A stretch of DNA of 61,003 nt from Actinospica durhamensis (GCF_018139695.1 NZ_JAGSOG010000018.1:1-61003), one strand, 5' to 3'. Numbered from the stretch's first letter, positions 15,621-24,407 are shown. Program-made: numbers and translations. Notes: a model not told the origin generated them from the letters alone.

Positions 15621-18545
15621 TTACCCGGACAGCGGCGGAAGACAGCGGTCGTAGGCGCCGCCGAGGACGCGCACGCCGAGTTCGTCGAGCGCGTTCACGA
15701 GGTCGAGCGTGATCGGCCCCAGCTCTATCATCCGCTCCAGGTCGTCGAGTTCCCGGTCGTACTGGGCGTACCGCTCCAGCTGCTCGCCCAGCGGGTTGTG
15801 CTCGCCCGGCCGGTTCTTCGTGGCCCGCTTCACGCTGCGCAGTGCGGTGCGCCGGCCGGCCATGTCGTCCTGGATCGTGGCGCGGATCGTGGTGACGGCG
15901 CGGCGGACCTTGTGCGCCACCTCCGCGGAGACCTCGGGCTCGGAGGCCTCGGGCACGCCCGGCTCCTCGGCGTTCTCCGGGCTCTGCGTCGGACCGGGAG
16001 TCGGCCCCGGCTCGGACGTCTCGGCGCCCGACTCGGACGCGCTGTCCGGCGGGCCGTCGATGAACTCGCGGTAGAGCTTGTCCAGCTCCGTGGTCGCCAG
16101 GTTCCAGACGCACTCGGCCACCTGCCAGGCGGTGAAGGGCAGCTCGGTGCTCTCCACCGTGCCCTGTATCGCCATGTGCTCGGTCCGGCGCGGGGCCCAG
16201 GTGTCCCGGCTGCTGATCCAGGCCAGCAGTTCGGACAGCTTGTCGTAGGCCTTGGCCCGGTCCTCGCCGCCGCTGCTCTGCAGCAGGATCGCCTCGATGA
16301 TCAGCCCGTAGTCGACCGGAGCGCGGGTGACGTCGGTCTGCTTCTCCATCTCCGCCAGCATCGAGGAGTAGGCCACCCTGATCCGCTGGTCGTAGCGCCC
16401 GGGCCGGCCCTGCTTGAGCAGCGCCGTGAGGCACATGGCGTTCGTCATGACCTTGGTGTTCCAGTCGCCGGTCCCACTCGACCAGTCCATCGCCCGCCCG
16501 CCGCCGGGCTCGTGCCAGCTCACCAGCCACTCCACGGCCTTATCGGCCAGCGGGCTGTTGGCCTTGCCCACCGCGCACAGCCCGAGCAGCAGCCGCGCGG
16601 TCATCCACGGGATCCGCTCCGGATAGAAGCACCCGTCCACGCGCCAGGCCTCTTCGGCGGCGTCGTAGAGCATCTCGACCCGCTCGTCGTGGAAGACCGG
16701 GTCCGCGCCCTCCAGGCACAGCAGCACGCCCAGCATCCAGGTGCGGTGCAGCTTCGGCAGCTCGATCCGCTCGGCCCGCATCTCCTCGCGCCACTGCCGG
16801 TCCCCGCCGGCCGCGGCCCGCTGCTCGTCCTCGACCTTCATCCGCTTCTTGAGGTGCTCGAAGTCCGCCGCCTCGGCCGAGGGCCGGTCCCCGCGCCAGC
16901 GCGGCATCGGCGAGGCCTGATAGTCCCAGCGGTCGCGCACCCGCTGCGCGCACTCGTCCGCGGCCCGGGTCAGGCCGAGCCGGTAGAGCGCGGTGGCCGC
17001 GAACGCGGCGCAGGCGGCGTTGTCGCCCCACTCCGGGTCCTGCTCGGCCCGGTGCACCAGCAGGTCGATCATGTGCCGCTGGGTGCTCCAGACCTTGGCG
17101 ACCAGCTGGCCCACCTCGCCCGAGCCCTGCCGGGTCAGGTTGATCAGGTCGAGCCGGTCGAGCTGGGCCCGGTAGAGCCGGTCGCCGATCTCGTCGAGCT
17201 GGTTGGAGGCCCGCACCGCCGGATGCTGCAGGGGATGGTCCGGATCGTCCTTCCAGTGCTGGTGGAAGTAGCGGGCCACCTCGCGCGCCACCGACCGGCT
17301 GCCGACCCGGTAACTGGTGTCCCAGCGCTCGATCAGCTCGCCGAACGGGCACGCGTGCGCCACGTACTTGCGCCGCAGCCACGCCGGGATCTCCATGTCG
17401 AAGCTGCCCAGGCACGCGAACTCGTACAGGCACGCGCGCAACTCCGGCGTGAGCTCCCCGTCCAGCTTGAACTTCTTCGCCGTGTATTCGGTGAACGCGG
17501 CGTCCGTGGGTATCTCGCCGCACTCCTTGAAATAGTCGAGCGCCAGGCTCGCCAGCGTGATGTCCTGCCCGTCCCCGGTCATCCGCCGGAACGCGTCCAT
17601 CCGGTCCGGACTCACCCCGGCGCGCTCGGCCCACACGTCCACCACCCGGTGCGGCTCGGTCTGCACGTGCATCGCCCGGCCCAGGAACTTCAGCTTCTCC
17701 CGGGTCGCGTTCAGCTCCACCCAGCCGTTGGCCAGCACCGAGATGCGCAGGCCCTTGCCCCGCAACGCGTCCACGAGCCCGAACACGGCCTTGGCCGTAC
17801 TCAGGCTCGCATGGATGTTCTCGACCACCAGCAGATACCACCCGGCCTCCGGGGCCGGGAGCGTGAGCAGCGCCGAGAGCACCGACTCGGGGCCGTCGTC
17901 GGTGTCCATCAGGTCCAGGTCGATCCGCTGGATCTTCTCGTCCCGCCCGCACCGGTACGCCATCAGCGCCGTCTGCCCCGACTTGCCCGAACCGGTGCGC
18001 CCGTCGATCAACACCGAACGGCCGTCGCGCAGCCGCTGCTCGATGGCGTTGGCCTTCGAATGCGCGATGATGACCGAGTCAGGGCCGTTCTGCTGCTGCC
18101 CGCGCGGGCGCGGCGAGGCCTCCACGTCCTCGAACCGCGGCAGCCCGTTGCCGATCTTGTGGTGCGCCCAGTGGTACCCGTTCACCCCGTGCTCCGAGGC
18201 GGCCCGCACCAGGTAGCAGCCGAGCAGGTCCAGCGCCCAGTAGGTGCGCTCGGCGCCGTTGCCCGCGGCCGGCTCGGCCTCGGCTTCGGCCTCGGCGGCC
18301 TCGCGGGCCTCGTCGATCACGGAGACGGGCACGCTCGCGCTGAGCTCGAACCCGTCGGAACCGAGCAGGGTCACGCGCACCGTGCCGGCGCCCGCGGACC
18401 GCAGGTCGTAGACGAGTTCGGACTCCCAGTACTCGGCCGGATAGCTGTTCTCCTGCAGCCGCTTCTCGCGCTGGACCTTCACCTCCTGAATGAAGATCTG
18501 CGCCGAGCGGGGCGTGGAGTTTGTCGGAGACGTGGGCGCGTCCAC
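15621..18545 (-). CDS. large P-loop NTPase with alpha/alpha-toroid-like C-terminal region
   Basis: A 974-residue protein of unknown function. The N-terminal 150 residues contain a short beta-rich segment and an Ala/Glu run. Walker A is GRTGSGKS at 182-189, followed by LLVVENIH (about 238-245), a Walker B-like strand with Glu-Asn instead of Asp-Asp/Glu. A long helical region follows. Around residues 680-740 it reads DWSSGTGDWNTKVMTNAMCL, resembling repeats of the prenyltransferase/squalene-cyclase alpha/alpha toroid. The C-terminus has a Pro/Glu/Ser-rich linker and a basic helical tail. GTG 18545 is the only plausible start. It follows two methyltransferase genes on the same strand (54-base gap), probably one operon. 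A STAND-like conflict or signalling role is inferred. Confidence 0.7.
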   Translation of the reverse strand: MDAPTSPTNSTPRSAQIFIQEVKVQREKRLQENSYPAEYWESELVYDLRSAGAGTVRVTLLGSDGFELSASVPVSVIDEAREAAEAEAEAEPAAGNGAERTYWALDLLGCYLVRAASEHGVNGYHWAHHKIGNGLPRFEDVEASPRPRGQQQNGPDSVIIAHSKANAIEQRLRDGRSVLIDGRTGSGKSGQTALMAYRCGRDEKIQRIDLDLMDTDDGPESVLSALLTLPAPEAGWYLLVVENIHASLSTAKAVFGLVDALRGKGLRISVLANGWVELNATREKLKFLGRAMHVQTEPHRVVDVWAERAGVSPDRMDAFRRMTGDGQDITLASLALDYFKECGEIPTDAAFTEYTAKKFKLDGELTPELRACLYEFACLGSFDMEIPAWLRRKYVAHACPFGELIERWDTSYRVGSRSVAREVARYFHQHWKDDPDHPLQHPAVRASNQLDEIGDRLYRAQLDRLDLINLTRQGSGEVGQLVAKVWSTQRHMIDLLVHRAEQDPEWGDNAACAAFAATALYRLGLTRAADECAQRVRDRWDYQASPMPRWRGDRPSAEAADFEHLKKRMKVEDEQRAAAGGDRQWREEMRAERIELPKLHRTWMLGVLLCLEGADPVFHDERVEMLYDAAEEAWRVDGCFYPERIPWMTARLLLGLCAVGKANSPLADKAVEWLVSWHEPGGGRAMDWSSGTGDWNTKVMTNAMCLTALLKQGRPGRYDQRIRVAYSSMLAEMEKQTDVTRAPVDYGLIIEAILLQSSGGEDRAKAYDKLSELLAWISSRDTWAPRRTEHMAIQGTVESTELPFTAWQVAECVWNLATTELDKLYREFIDGPPDSASESGAETSEPGPTPGPTQSPENAEEPGVPEASEPEVSAEVAHKVRRAVTTIRATIQDDMAGRRTALRSVKRATKNRPGEHNPLGEQLERYAQYDRELDDLERMIELGPITLDLVNALDELGVRVLGGAYDRCLPPLSG

Positions 18546-18598
18546 CTTTCGCCAGCGTGTGTCGGATTCTCAGCAGCGGCGCGTCGGGCCGGGGGTAC

Positions 18599-20233
18599 TC
18601 ACACGGCTTCGAACACCGGCCTCGCTTCGTTATTCTCCCGCTTGCGGGCGATGACGCGCAGGTACTTGGTGGACTGCAGTTCGCCCTGCAGCCGCTCGCT
18701 CGGCGTGCACTGCATGATCTCGAAGCCGGCCGCGTTGAAGAGCCCTACCACCTCCTGCTTGCCGCCGAGATCGGTGCTGGTGATGCGCCGCGCGTACTCG
18801 CGCGCGTCGTCGCAGATCGCGTCGATGCTCGACCGCAGCTGAGGCTTCCACCGCCGGGCGATCCCCCGGGCCCGCATGGTGAACTCGGTGATCTCGTCGA
18901 GTCCGTCGCCGGGCTGGTCCTCGGGGTGCAGCCGCACCGTGGTGACCACATGGCCTCCCGGCGCCAGCAGGTCCGCCCACCGGTTGAGCACCACCGACGC
19001 GTCGATGTCGTCGAACCGGGTGAGGAACGCGTCGGTGACGATCAGGTGGTAGCCGTCGACCTCGCTGCACAGCGTCTTGACCGTGGACTCCTTGCGGATG
19101 TCCGCCTCGTGCGTGCCGATCTGGAACGGCACCACGTGGTTGGCGTACCAGCGGCAGGCGAGCAGCGGCGTGGGGCAGATGTCGAGCACGTCGATCCGCG
19201 GATCGGGGCGCCGGTCGGTGGCCTCGTGCCGGCTGCGCTGCCAGGCCTCGATGACGAACGCCAGCATCGAGTAGTCCGCCGTGCCGGTGATCAGGATCCG
19301 CGGCCGCTCCCCGGAGCCGTCGGGCTCCTGCGAGGTCCCGGCCCCGGCCGCGCCGGCCGGCTTGCTGCGCCAGGCGTGCTCGTCCAGCAGGCGCATCAGC
19401 TCATTGCGGAAGAAGTCCGCATGCCAGCCGGGATTGGAGACCATGCCGAACAGCCGCAGATACTGCCAGGCACCGTGGTACCAGCTGCAGTTGCGCCCGC
19501 TGTAGTTGTCCGCGCACGCCACCGGCGCTATCGCGGCCATCTGCTCGGCGCTCTCCAGCAGCGGGTCGGTGAGCGAGCGGGCCGGGGTCACGTCCAGCCG
19601 CTCGGAGGCGTGCTCCCACAGGTCGCGCCACATCACGCCGGCGTCGTGCACGTCGGTGTCGCGTCCGCTCACCGTCCAGACCGGCGCGCCGTCCTCGGTC
19701 GGCTCCTGGGACATCACGGCGTCCTCGTCCACGATCCAGACCAGGCTCACCGGGATCTTCGTGGTGCTCTCCGACCCGAGTCCGGCCAGCTGCACGCACT
19801 TGGAGTGGATGCCGATGCTGGCGTCCTCGTCCACCTGACGGTTGACCAGATCCGGTTGCAGGCCTCCGGGAGGGACCAGGTAGACCCTCTCCACCCGGCA
19901 GTCGGTCTCCACCAGGCTGCGCGAGAGGGCCTGGGCCAGGCTCACGATGCCGGCCTGGTCGCGTTCGAACCGCCAGCGGCGCGCGGCTCCGGGCCGGCGC
20001 GAGACCGGCAGGGTGGCCGCGGACAGCGGCATGATCTGCTGGACCAGCCGGCGCACCTCGGTGGCCACCTGGCGTACGAGCTCGGTGGCCGCCGTGTCCG
20101 GCACCCGCACGATCTCCTGGTCGGCGCCGTCGAAATTGGCCCGGTGCACGGTCAGGGCCCAGCGAGCGGCCCGCAGCGCGAACGAGGCCACGGCCTCGGA
20201 GTCCGCCGCGGTGCTCACGTCGGAGGAACTCAT
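18599..20233 (-). CDS. two-domain protein: PLD/TrmB-like sensor plus SAM methyltransferase
   Basis: A 544-residue protein. The N-terminal half carries a segment running from RVYLVPPGG to IPVSLVWIVDEDAV, recalling the inactive phospholipase-D-like domain of TrmB-type proteins, then a Trp/Cys-rich stretch (NCSWYHGAWQYLRLFGMV). From about residue 305 there is a Rossmann methyltransferase: ILITGTADYSMLAFVIEAW, IDVLDICPTPLLACRWYAN, LIVTDAFLTRFDD and LLAPGGHVVTTVRL. The glycine-rich SAM loop reads GTADYSM, weaker than usual. ATG 20233 overlaps the stop of the upstream methyltransferase (ATGA), so the two are co-translated. The substrate is not known; pairing with a P-loop protein suggests a regulated modification system. 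Confidence 0.72.
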   Translation of the reverse strand: MSSSDVSTAADSEAVASFALRAARWALTVHRANFDGADQEIVRVPDTAATELVRQVATEVRRLVQQIMPLSAATLPVSRRPGAARRWRFERDQAGIVSLAQALSRSLVETDCRVERVYLVPPGGLQPDLVNRQVDEDASIGIHSKCVQLAGLGSESTTKIPVSLVWIVDEDAVMSQEPTEDGAPVWTVSGRDTDVHDAGVMWRDLWEHASERLDVTPARSLTDPLLESAEQMAAIAPVACADNYSGRNCSWYHGAWQYLRLFGMVSNPGWHADFFRNELMRLLDEHAWRSKPAGAAGAGTSQEPDGSGERPRILITGTADYSMLAFVIEAWQRSRHEATDRRPDPRIDVLDICPTPLLACRWYANHVVPFQIGTHEADIRKESTVKTLCSEVDGYHLIVTDAFLTRFDDIDASVVLNRWADLLAPGGHVVTTVRLHPEDQPGDGLDEITEFTMRARGIARRWKPQLRSSIDAICDDAREYARRITSTDLGGKQEVVGLFNAAGFEIMQCTPSERLQGELQSTKYLRVIARKRENNEARPVFEAV

Positions 20234-21201
20234 GGTGTGTCAACCCCTCGAAGATTCCGACACCGGGCGACCAGGGCCATGTGGGCATCGCCCTCGTCCG
20301 TCGCCCAGTGCGTGACCCCCCAGCCGGTCGGCGAGGAGAGCAGGGACAGCGCCTCTTCCGGAAGGAAGCGGATGGAGGTGAAGCAGCGTACGGTGGTGCC
20401 CGGATCGGTCTGCGCCTCTCCGATCACGGTGCGCCCCACCAGGCGCAGCGTGAGCCGGGGATTCGTCTGCGCGCACGCGGCCGCGCGCAGCGGTTCCAGC
20501 ACGGCGTCGGTGAAGGCCTCGGTCCGATACGGATCGAGTATGGCGTCCTCGCCGCTGTCCGATCGGTACAGCGTAAGGCTCGCCAACAGCGTGTCACCCG
20601 CGCGCAGACTCAACGCCAGGTTTCGCAAGGCCTGCCCGGGGTCGGCGAGGTTGCCGAGCATGTGGCCCAGGACGCAGGCGAGCACCGGCTGCGTGCCGTG
20701 CCGCCAGGCCTCGATCCGCGTGGTGGGCCCGCTCTCCATGTCCCAGTGCGCCGTGCTCACGTCGAGGTCGGGCCGGGACTCGGCGAGCCGCTCGGCGGCC
20801 AGCCCGAGGAGGGTGGAGCTGAAGTCCAGACCGAGGTAGCGCCGCCGCCGGGCGAGTCCGGGCAGCAGCTGGTCGGCCGTGTCGAACAGGGCCGTGGTGT
20901 GGGTGCCGTTGCCCGGGCCGATCTCGACGATCTGCTCCGGCAGGAACTGCGGCCTGGCCCGGCGCAGGGTGGCCACCTCGTGCCGCGCGTCGCCGATCAC
21001 CGAGGCGTAGCCGGTGGTGCGGGCCAGGGTGTCGTGGGTGAACGCCGCGCTTCCGGCGTACGCGTATTTGAGCGGAAGAAAGCCCCGGCGTACGTGTTCG
21101 AGTATCTGTTCGAGATGACTCGGGTGCTCGAGCCACTGGTTCAGTGTATTCGATCTCTGTATTCGATCATCATGCCCCCGGCGCAGGTGTCGGGTTATCA
21201 T
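20230..21201 (-). CDS. class I SAM methyltransferase, distantly EgtD-like
   Basis: A 323-residue protein with the SAM motif QIVEIGPGNGTHTTALFD (about residues 91-108), YLGLDFSSTLLGLA, and a post-motif LACVLGHMLGNLADPGQAL. This order recalls the histidine-specific methyltransferase family (EgtD, Methyltransf_33), but no ergothioneine partners are adjacent. ATG 21201 is the only internal ATG/GTG/TTG before the conserved domain; the frame is open to 21225. The first 20 codons lie in AT-richer DNA with codons rare in this genome (ATA, AGA, CGA) and contain a tandem 13-base repeat. Its stop overlaps the next methyltransferase start by four bases. Confidence 0.75.
   Translation of the reverse strand: MITRHLRRGHDDRIQRSNTLNQWLEHPSHLEQILEHVRRGFLPLKYAYAGSAAFTHDTLARTTGYASVIGDARHEVATLRRARPQFLPEQIVEIGPGNGTHTTALFDTADQLLPGLARRRRYLGLDFSSTLLGLAAERLAESRPDLDVSTAHWDMESGPTTRIEAWRHGTQPVLACVLGHMLGNLADPGQALRNLALSLRAGDTLLASLTLYRSDSGEDAILDPYRTEAFTDAVLEPLRAAACAQTNPRLTLRLVGRTVIGEAQTDPGTTVRCFTSIRFLPEEALSLLSSPTGWGVTHWATDEGDAHMALVARCRNLRGVDTP
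21145..21168. repeat. tandem near-identical 13-base repeat in AT-rich island
   Basis: TGTATTCGATC occurs at 21145-21155 and again at 21158-21168, so two copies lie head to tail with a 13-base period. They sit within the first codons of the EgtD-like methyltransferase in a low-GC patch. They could be a protein-binding site acting on the operon. Confidence 0.6.
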
Positions 21202-21509
21202 GGTGCCGTCGGTCGGATATGCCAATGCCGCCCCCTACATATCACCTCTGCGACGTGGCGTCCCCCCACATCTGCCAGGGTGCAACGCCTGGTCTCTGGT
21301 CGCAGCGTAGCCTCAAGCAGGAGGTCCGCATAGAGGTCACCGATCGCGAGCTGATAACTTTCCCCACGCCGGAGTGCGCCATGGCGGCTCGTCGGCGTCG
21401 CGCGTGACCCCGTGTACGACAGGTGTGAGTGCGGTCGGATGAACCGTCTCGGCAGTGAAGGAACACACGTGAGTTCCGTGATGAAGTCATATGATCTCAG
21501 CTTTCTCAT
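21198..21509 (-). CDS. possible small leader ORF upstream of the methyltransferase operon
   Basis: A 103-codon open frame whose TGA overlaps the ATG of the EgtD-like gene (ATGA). That overlap is the only positive evidence. Third codon positions are not GC-rich, no good ribosome site is seen, and its 5' end overlaps the start of the divergent hydrolase gene. The C-terminal part (residues 52-103) is more protein-like than the rest. It may be a transferred small gene, a remnant, or chance. Confidence 0.25.
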   Translation of the reverse strand: MRKLRSYDFITELTCVPSLPRRFIRPHSHLSYTGSRATPTSRHGALRRGESYQLAIGDLYADLLLEATLRPETRRCTLADVGGRHVAEVICRGRHWHIRPTAP

Positions 21510-22179
21510 TCTCCACGGCTGGCAGAACCGTCGGCCGCCCGGTCATTGGCAGTACTGGTTGGCCGGGGAACTGGCCAACTCGGGATACCCGGTGGAATAT
21601 CCGCAGCTGCCCGAACCGGATCACCCGGAACTCGAGGACTGGACGGCCGCGATCGTGAAGGCGGCCGGCCGTCTCGAGACCCGGGAACGGGTCGTCGTGT
21701 GCCACAGCCTCGGCTGCCTCGCCTGGCTGCACGCCACCACGCTTCTCGACGCGGCCGGACTCCCGGCGCTCTCGCCGCCCGGGACCGGCGGCGACGCGGG
21801 GTACCGGGTGGTGCTCGTCGCCCCGCCCGGGCGCACGTTCCTGCGCGAGACCAGCGAGATCGCGCGGTTCGCACCGGAGATGTGGCCGAAAACCCCGAAC
21901 TCCTCGGGTCCGTCCGCGATCGAGACCCTGCTGGTCCGCTCCGACGGCGACCCGTACTGTCCGGTATCCGAAGACCTCGCGCTCCCCCGCGTCCCCGGCC
22001 TGCGGACCAGGGTCGTGCCAGGCCAGGGGCACTTCGACATGAACGCCGGGTACGGCAGTTGGCCGGGGATGCTGGCCTGGTGCACCGGGCGGTCCGAGAT
22101 CGTCGCACGCCGCGGCGAGGCGGACGGGGCAGCCGAGGCGGACGGGGCGCTGCAGGCGGCGGCCGCGCAGGCGCTCTGA
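21469..22179 (+). CDS. RBBP9/YdeN-family serine hydrolase
   Basis: A 236-residue alpha/beta hydrolase beginning with FLILHGWQNRRPPGHWQYWL, the hallmark of the RBBP9/YdeN family. The nucleophile elbow is CHSLGC, a likely acid lies in SDGDPYCP, and the histidine in GQGHFDMNAGYG. The C-terminus has an Ala/Glu-rich tail (EADGAAEADGALQAAAA). GTG 21469 is chosen because GAAGGA lies about seven bases upstream; ATG 21481 is an alternative and the ATG at 21412 lacks support. The physiological substrate of this family is generally unknown. It is divergent from the methyltransferase operon across an AT-richer intergenic region. Confidence 0.85.
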   Translation: MSSVMKSYDLSFLILHGWQNRRPPGHWQYWLAGELANSGYPVEYPQLPEPDHPELEDWTAAIVKAAGRLETRERVVVCHSLGCLAWLHATTLLDAAGLPALSPPGTGGDAGYRVVLVAPPGRTFLRETSEIARFAPEMWPKTPNSSGPSAIETLLVRSDGDPYCPVSEDLALPRVPGLRTRVVPGQGHFDMNAGYGSWPGMLAWCTGRSEIVARRGEADGAAEADGALQAAAAQAL

Positions 22180-22278
22180 GCGGCACGATGTGCGGGGACG
22201 GCGCCGAGGTCGCGTGCCGGCGCGCACGGGGGCAGAGTGGGTGGTAGCTCCTGGTCCCTCCCCGGCGAGGAGGCAGCC

Positions 22279-23115
22279 GTGTGTCGCTGGCTCGCGTACT
22301 CCGGTTCCCCCATCCTGCTCTCGCACGTCCTCTACACGCCGATGCACTCGATGATCGACCAGAGTCTGCACTCGAAGCTCGGCGCCGAGACCACCAACGG
22401 CGACGGTTTCGGGATCGGTTGGTACGACGGCTCGCCGACCTCGACGCCAGGGCTCTTCCGCAGCACCGAGCCGGCTTGGAACGACCAGAATCTGCGCGAG
22501 ATCACCGCGCACGTCACCGCTCCGCTGTTCTTCGCGCACCTGCGCGCCGCGATCGGCTCGGCCGTGCAGCAGACCAACTGCCATCCGTTCCGGCACGGCG
22601 ACTGGCTGTGGATGCACAACGGGTTCATCGACGGGTTCGCCAAGGTCAAGCGCGACCTGATGTTCGCCATGGACGCCTCGCTCTTCCCCACGATCGCGGG
22701 CACGACCGACTCCGAGGCGCTGTTCTACACCGCGCTCACCTTCGGGCTGGAACAGGACCCGCCCGCCGCCGTCGCGCGCACGGTCGGGCTGGTGGAACGG
22801 CTCGGCCGGGCCCACGGCATCGCCGACCCGTTCCAGGGCACCATCGCCACCACCGACGGCACGACGCTGTGGGTGTTCCGGTACTCGAGCGGCGACAAGA
22901 GCAGGTCGCTGTTCATCACCCACGCCCTCCCGCAGATCAGGAAGCTGTATCCGGACCGGGAGATCCTGCGCGAGGCCTCCGACGAGACGCGCCTTGTGGT
23001 GTCCGAACCCATCGGCGACCTGCCCGGCGCGTGGGCCGAGATGCCCGAGTCCAGCTACGCGGTCGTGCGCGAGGGCGAGGACCTGTTCAGGCACTTCGCG
23101 CCGGTGCCCGCCTGA
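22279..23115 (+). CDS. class II glutamine amidotransferase (EgtC/YafJ-like)
   Basis: A 278-residue Ntn-hydrolase domain protein. GTG 22279 places the catalytic cysteine at position 2 (V/M-C-R-W-L-A-Y), as required after Met removal, and GAGGAGG lies six bases upstream. Other family marks are NGDGFGIGWYDG, FAHLRAAIG, TNCHPF and WMHNGFIDGF. No synthase domain is attached, matching free-standing YafJ/EgtC proteins that hydrolyse gamma-glutamyl amides. EgtC acts in ergothioneine synthesis, but EgtB/EgtA are not nearby and the EgtD-like gene belongs to another operon, so a general gamma-glutamyl amidohydrolase role is safer. Confidence 0.88.
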   Translation: MCRWLAYSGSPILLSHVLYTPMHSMIDQSLHSKLGAETTNGDGFGIGWYDGSPTSTPGLFRSTEPAWNDQNLREITAHVTAPLFFAHLRAAIGSAVQQTNCHPFRHGDWLWMHNGFIDGFAKVKRDLMFAMDASLFPTIAGTTDSEALFYTALTFGLEQDPPAAVARTVGLVERLGRAHGIADPFQGTIATTDGTTLWVFRYSSGDKSRSLFITHALPQIRKLYPDREILREASDETRLVVSEPIGDLPGAWAEMPESSYAVVREGEDLFRHFAPVPA

Positions 23116-23150
23116 CGGGTCCGCGGATCGTGTGGCGAGATGACCCGGCG

Positions 23151-23555
23151 TCAGGTGCGCAGTGCGGCGCGTCCGCGCGTCACCGCCTCGGTCAGGTCCG
23201 CGCACAGCCGGAACAGCACGTCGAGGCCGGTCAGCCCGAGCACCCGGTCGACCGCCGGGGACGGGACGACCAGCAGGCCGGATCCGGCCGCCGCGGCGGC
23301 GCGTTGCGCCTCCAGCAGGGCGTGCGCGGCGGCGGAGTCGAAGAACGCGATGCCGCTCAGGTCCGCGACCAGCGCCCGGCCGGGGCGGCGGGCCGCGGTG
23401 AGGGCGGCGCCGAGCTGCTCCGCGCTGGCCAGGTCGACGTCGCCGGACACGCTCACCACGTCGGCGTCCGCGAACGCGGCGACGGTCAGGGCGAGGGCGG
23501 GCGGTGAGTGCAGCGGGGCGGTTTGATAGGCGAGGGTGGGCGCCGGCTTGGGCAT
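23151..23555 (-). CDS. STAS-domain anti-sigma factor antagonist
   Basis: A 134-residue STAS protein: DVVSVSGDVDLASAEQL, then ALVADLSGIAFFDSAAAHAL, where the serine of the D-S motif is the expected phosphorylation site of SpoIIAA-type antagonists. In this family the unphosphorylated form binds an anti-sigma kinase and frees a sigma factor. ATG 23555 follows GGGAG; an upstream ATG at 23576 lacks a ribosome site. It lies 114 bases downstream of the ANTAR gene on the same strand, separated by a hairpin, and near a second STAS gene, forming a small partner-switching region without a visible kinase. Confidence 0.82.
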   Translation of the reverse strand: MPKPAPTLAYQTAPLHSPPALALTVAAFADADVVSVSGDVDLASAEQLGAALTAARRPGRALVADLSGIAFFDSAAAHALLEAQRAAAAAGSGLLVVPSPAVDRVLGLTGLDVLFRLCADLTEAVTRGRAALRT

Positions 23556-23607
23556 GGTCGTCTCCCGGACGTGCATGAAGGGTGCCCGAGCCGACTTTTT
23601 GACTCGC

Positions 23608-23626
23608 CGCGGCCCGCACGGCCGCG
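23608..23626 (-). terminator. strong hairpin between ANTAR and STAS genes
   Basis: A perfect 7-bp stem (CGCGGCC / GGCCGCG) with a CGCAC loop lies in the gap between the two leftward genes. No U-tract follows on the minus strand, so it may be an attenuator or transcript-end stabiliser rather than a classical intrinsic terminator. Confidence 0.35.
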
Positions 23627-23669
23627 CGGGAGCAGGATAGCGGCCCGGGATGCCTGACGGTCCGTCGGT

Positions 23670-24407
23670 TCACTCCCGCGGCAGATCCCGCAGGGCGATG
23701 CCGGCCGGATCGGTGCCGGTGCGCGCCACGTACGCGGCCACCCGCCACAACTTCACGTTCAGATCCTGCGACACCCGGGACAGCCGCTCGAACGCCTCCG
23801 CCGCGAGGATCCGGTGACGCTCCATCAGGATGCCGGTGGCCTCGCCGACCGCCTGCCGGCTGGCCAGCGCCGCCGCCGCGTTCTCGGCAAGCCGGGCGTT
23901 GGCGAAGGTGAGCGAGGAGTAGAGCGCGAACAGGGCCGCGCGTTCCACCGCGGCGGCGTCGAAGGCCTCGGCCTGCTTCGCGTGCAGGTTCAGCGCCACC
24001 TTGCCGCCGCCCTGCAGCGGGAGGCTGCACACCACCATGCTCTGGATGCCGAGTCGGGAGGCGGCCGAGGCGAAGCGGGGCCAGCGCCGTTCCCGCGCCA
24101 TGTCCTCGACGGTGATGATCTCCCGACCGCGCGCGGACGCGGCGGCCAGGCCAGGGCCCTCCCGGTAGTGCGACTGCGCCTGGTCCAGCAGGAGCACCTC
24201 GGCGTCGGTGTAGGCGCGGATGCGGATGCCGTCGGCATGCGTGACGGTGGCCAGACCCGCCATGGCGCGGCCGTCGACGACGTCGGCGGCCGCGTGCACG
24301 ATCTGCTCTCCGGCCGCCTGCATCGTGGCGCATCCCGCGACGGCCTCGGCCATCGACGCGAGCCGCGCCACCAGGCCCGCGCGGCCCGCCATGTCCTGCT
24401 CCGTCAT
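23670..24407 (-). CDS. GAF-ANTAR domain RNA-binding antiterminator
   Basis: A 245-residue protein. Residues about 20-160 form a GAF-like sensor (YTDAEVLLLDQAQSHYREGP, IQSMVVCSLPLQGG). Residues about 185-240 match ANTAR: ENAAAALASRQAVGEATGIL, MERHRILAAEAFERLSRVSQ, DLNVKLWRVA. ANTAR proteins bind paired RNA hairpins and prevent termination; actinomycete GAF-ANTAR proteins are usually stress or redox linked. ATG 24407 follows GGAGTG. The long open frame upstream of the ATG is not coding. The STAS neighbour on the same strand and the divergent STAS gene suggest a shared stress-response function. Confidence 0.85.
   Translation of the reverse strand: MTEQDMAGRAGLVARLASMAEAVAGCATMQAAGEQIVHAAADVVDGRAMAGLATVTHADGIRIRAYTDAEVLLLDQAQSHYREGPGLAAASARGREIITVEDMARERRWPRFASAASRLGIQSMVVCSLPLQGGGKVALNLHAKQAEAFDAAAVERAALFALYSSLTFANARLAENAAAALASRQAVGEATGILMERHRILAAEAFERLSRVSQDLNVKLWRVAAYVARTGTDPAGIALRDLPRE

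Noticed and set aside
20230-23115. An ergothioneine cluster (EgtD-like plus EgtC-like genes within 3 kb)
   Set aside because: The two genes are on opposite strands in different operons, EgtA/B/E are absent and the EgtD likeness is distant.
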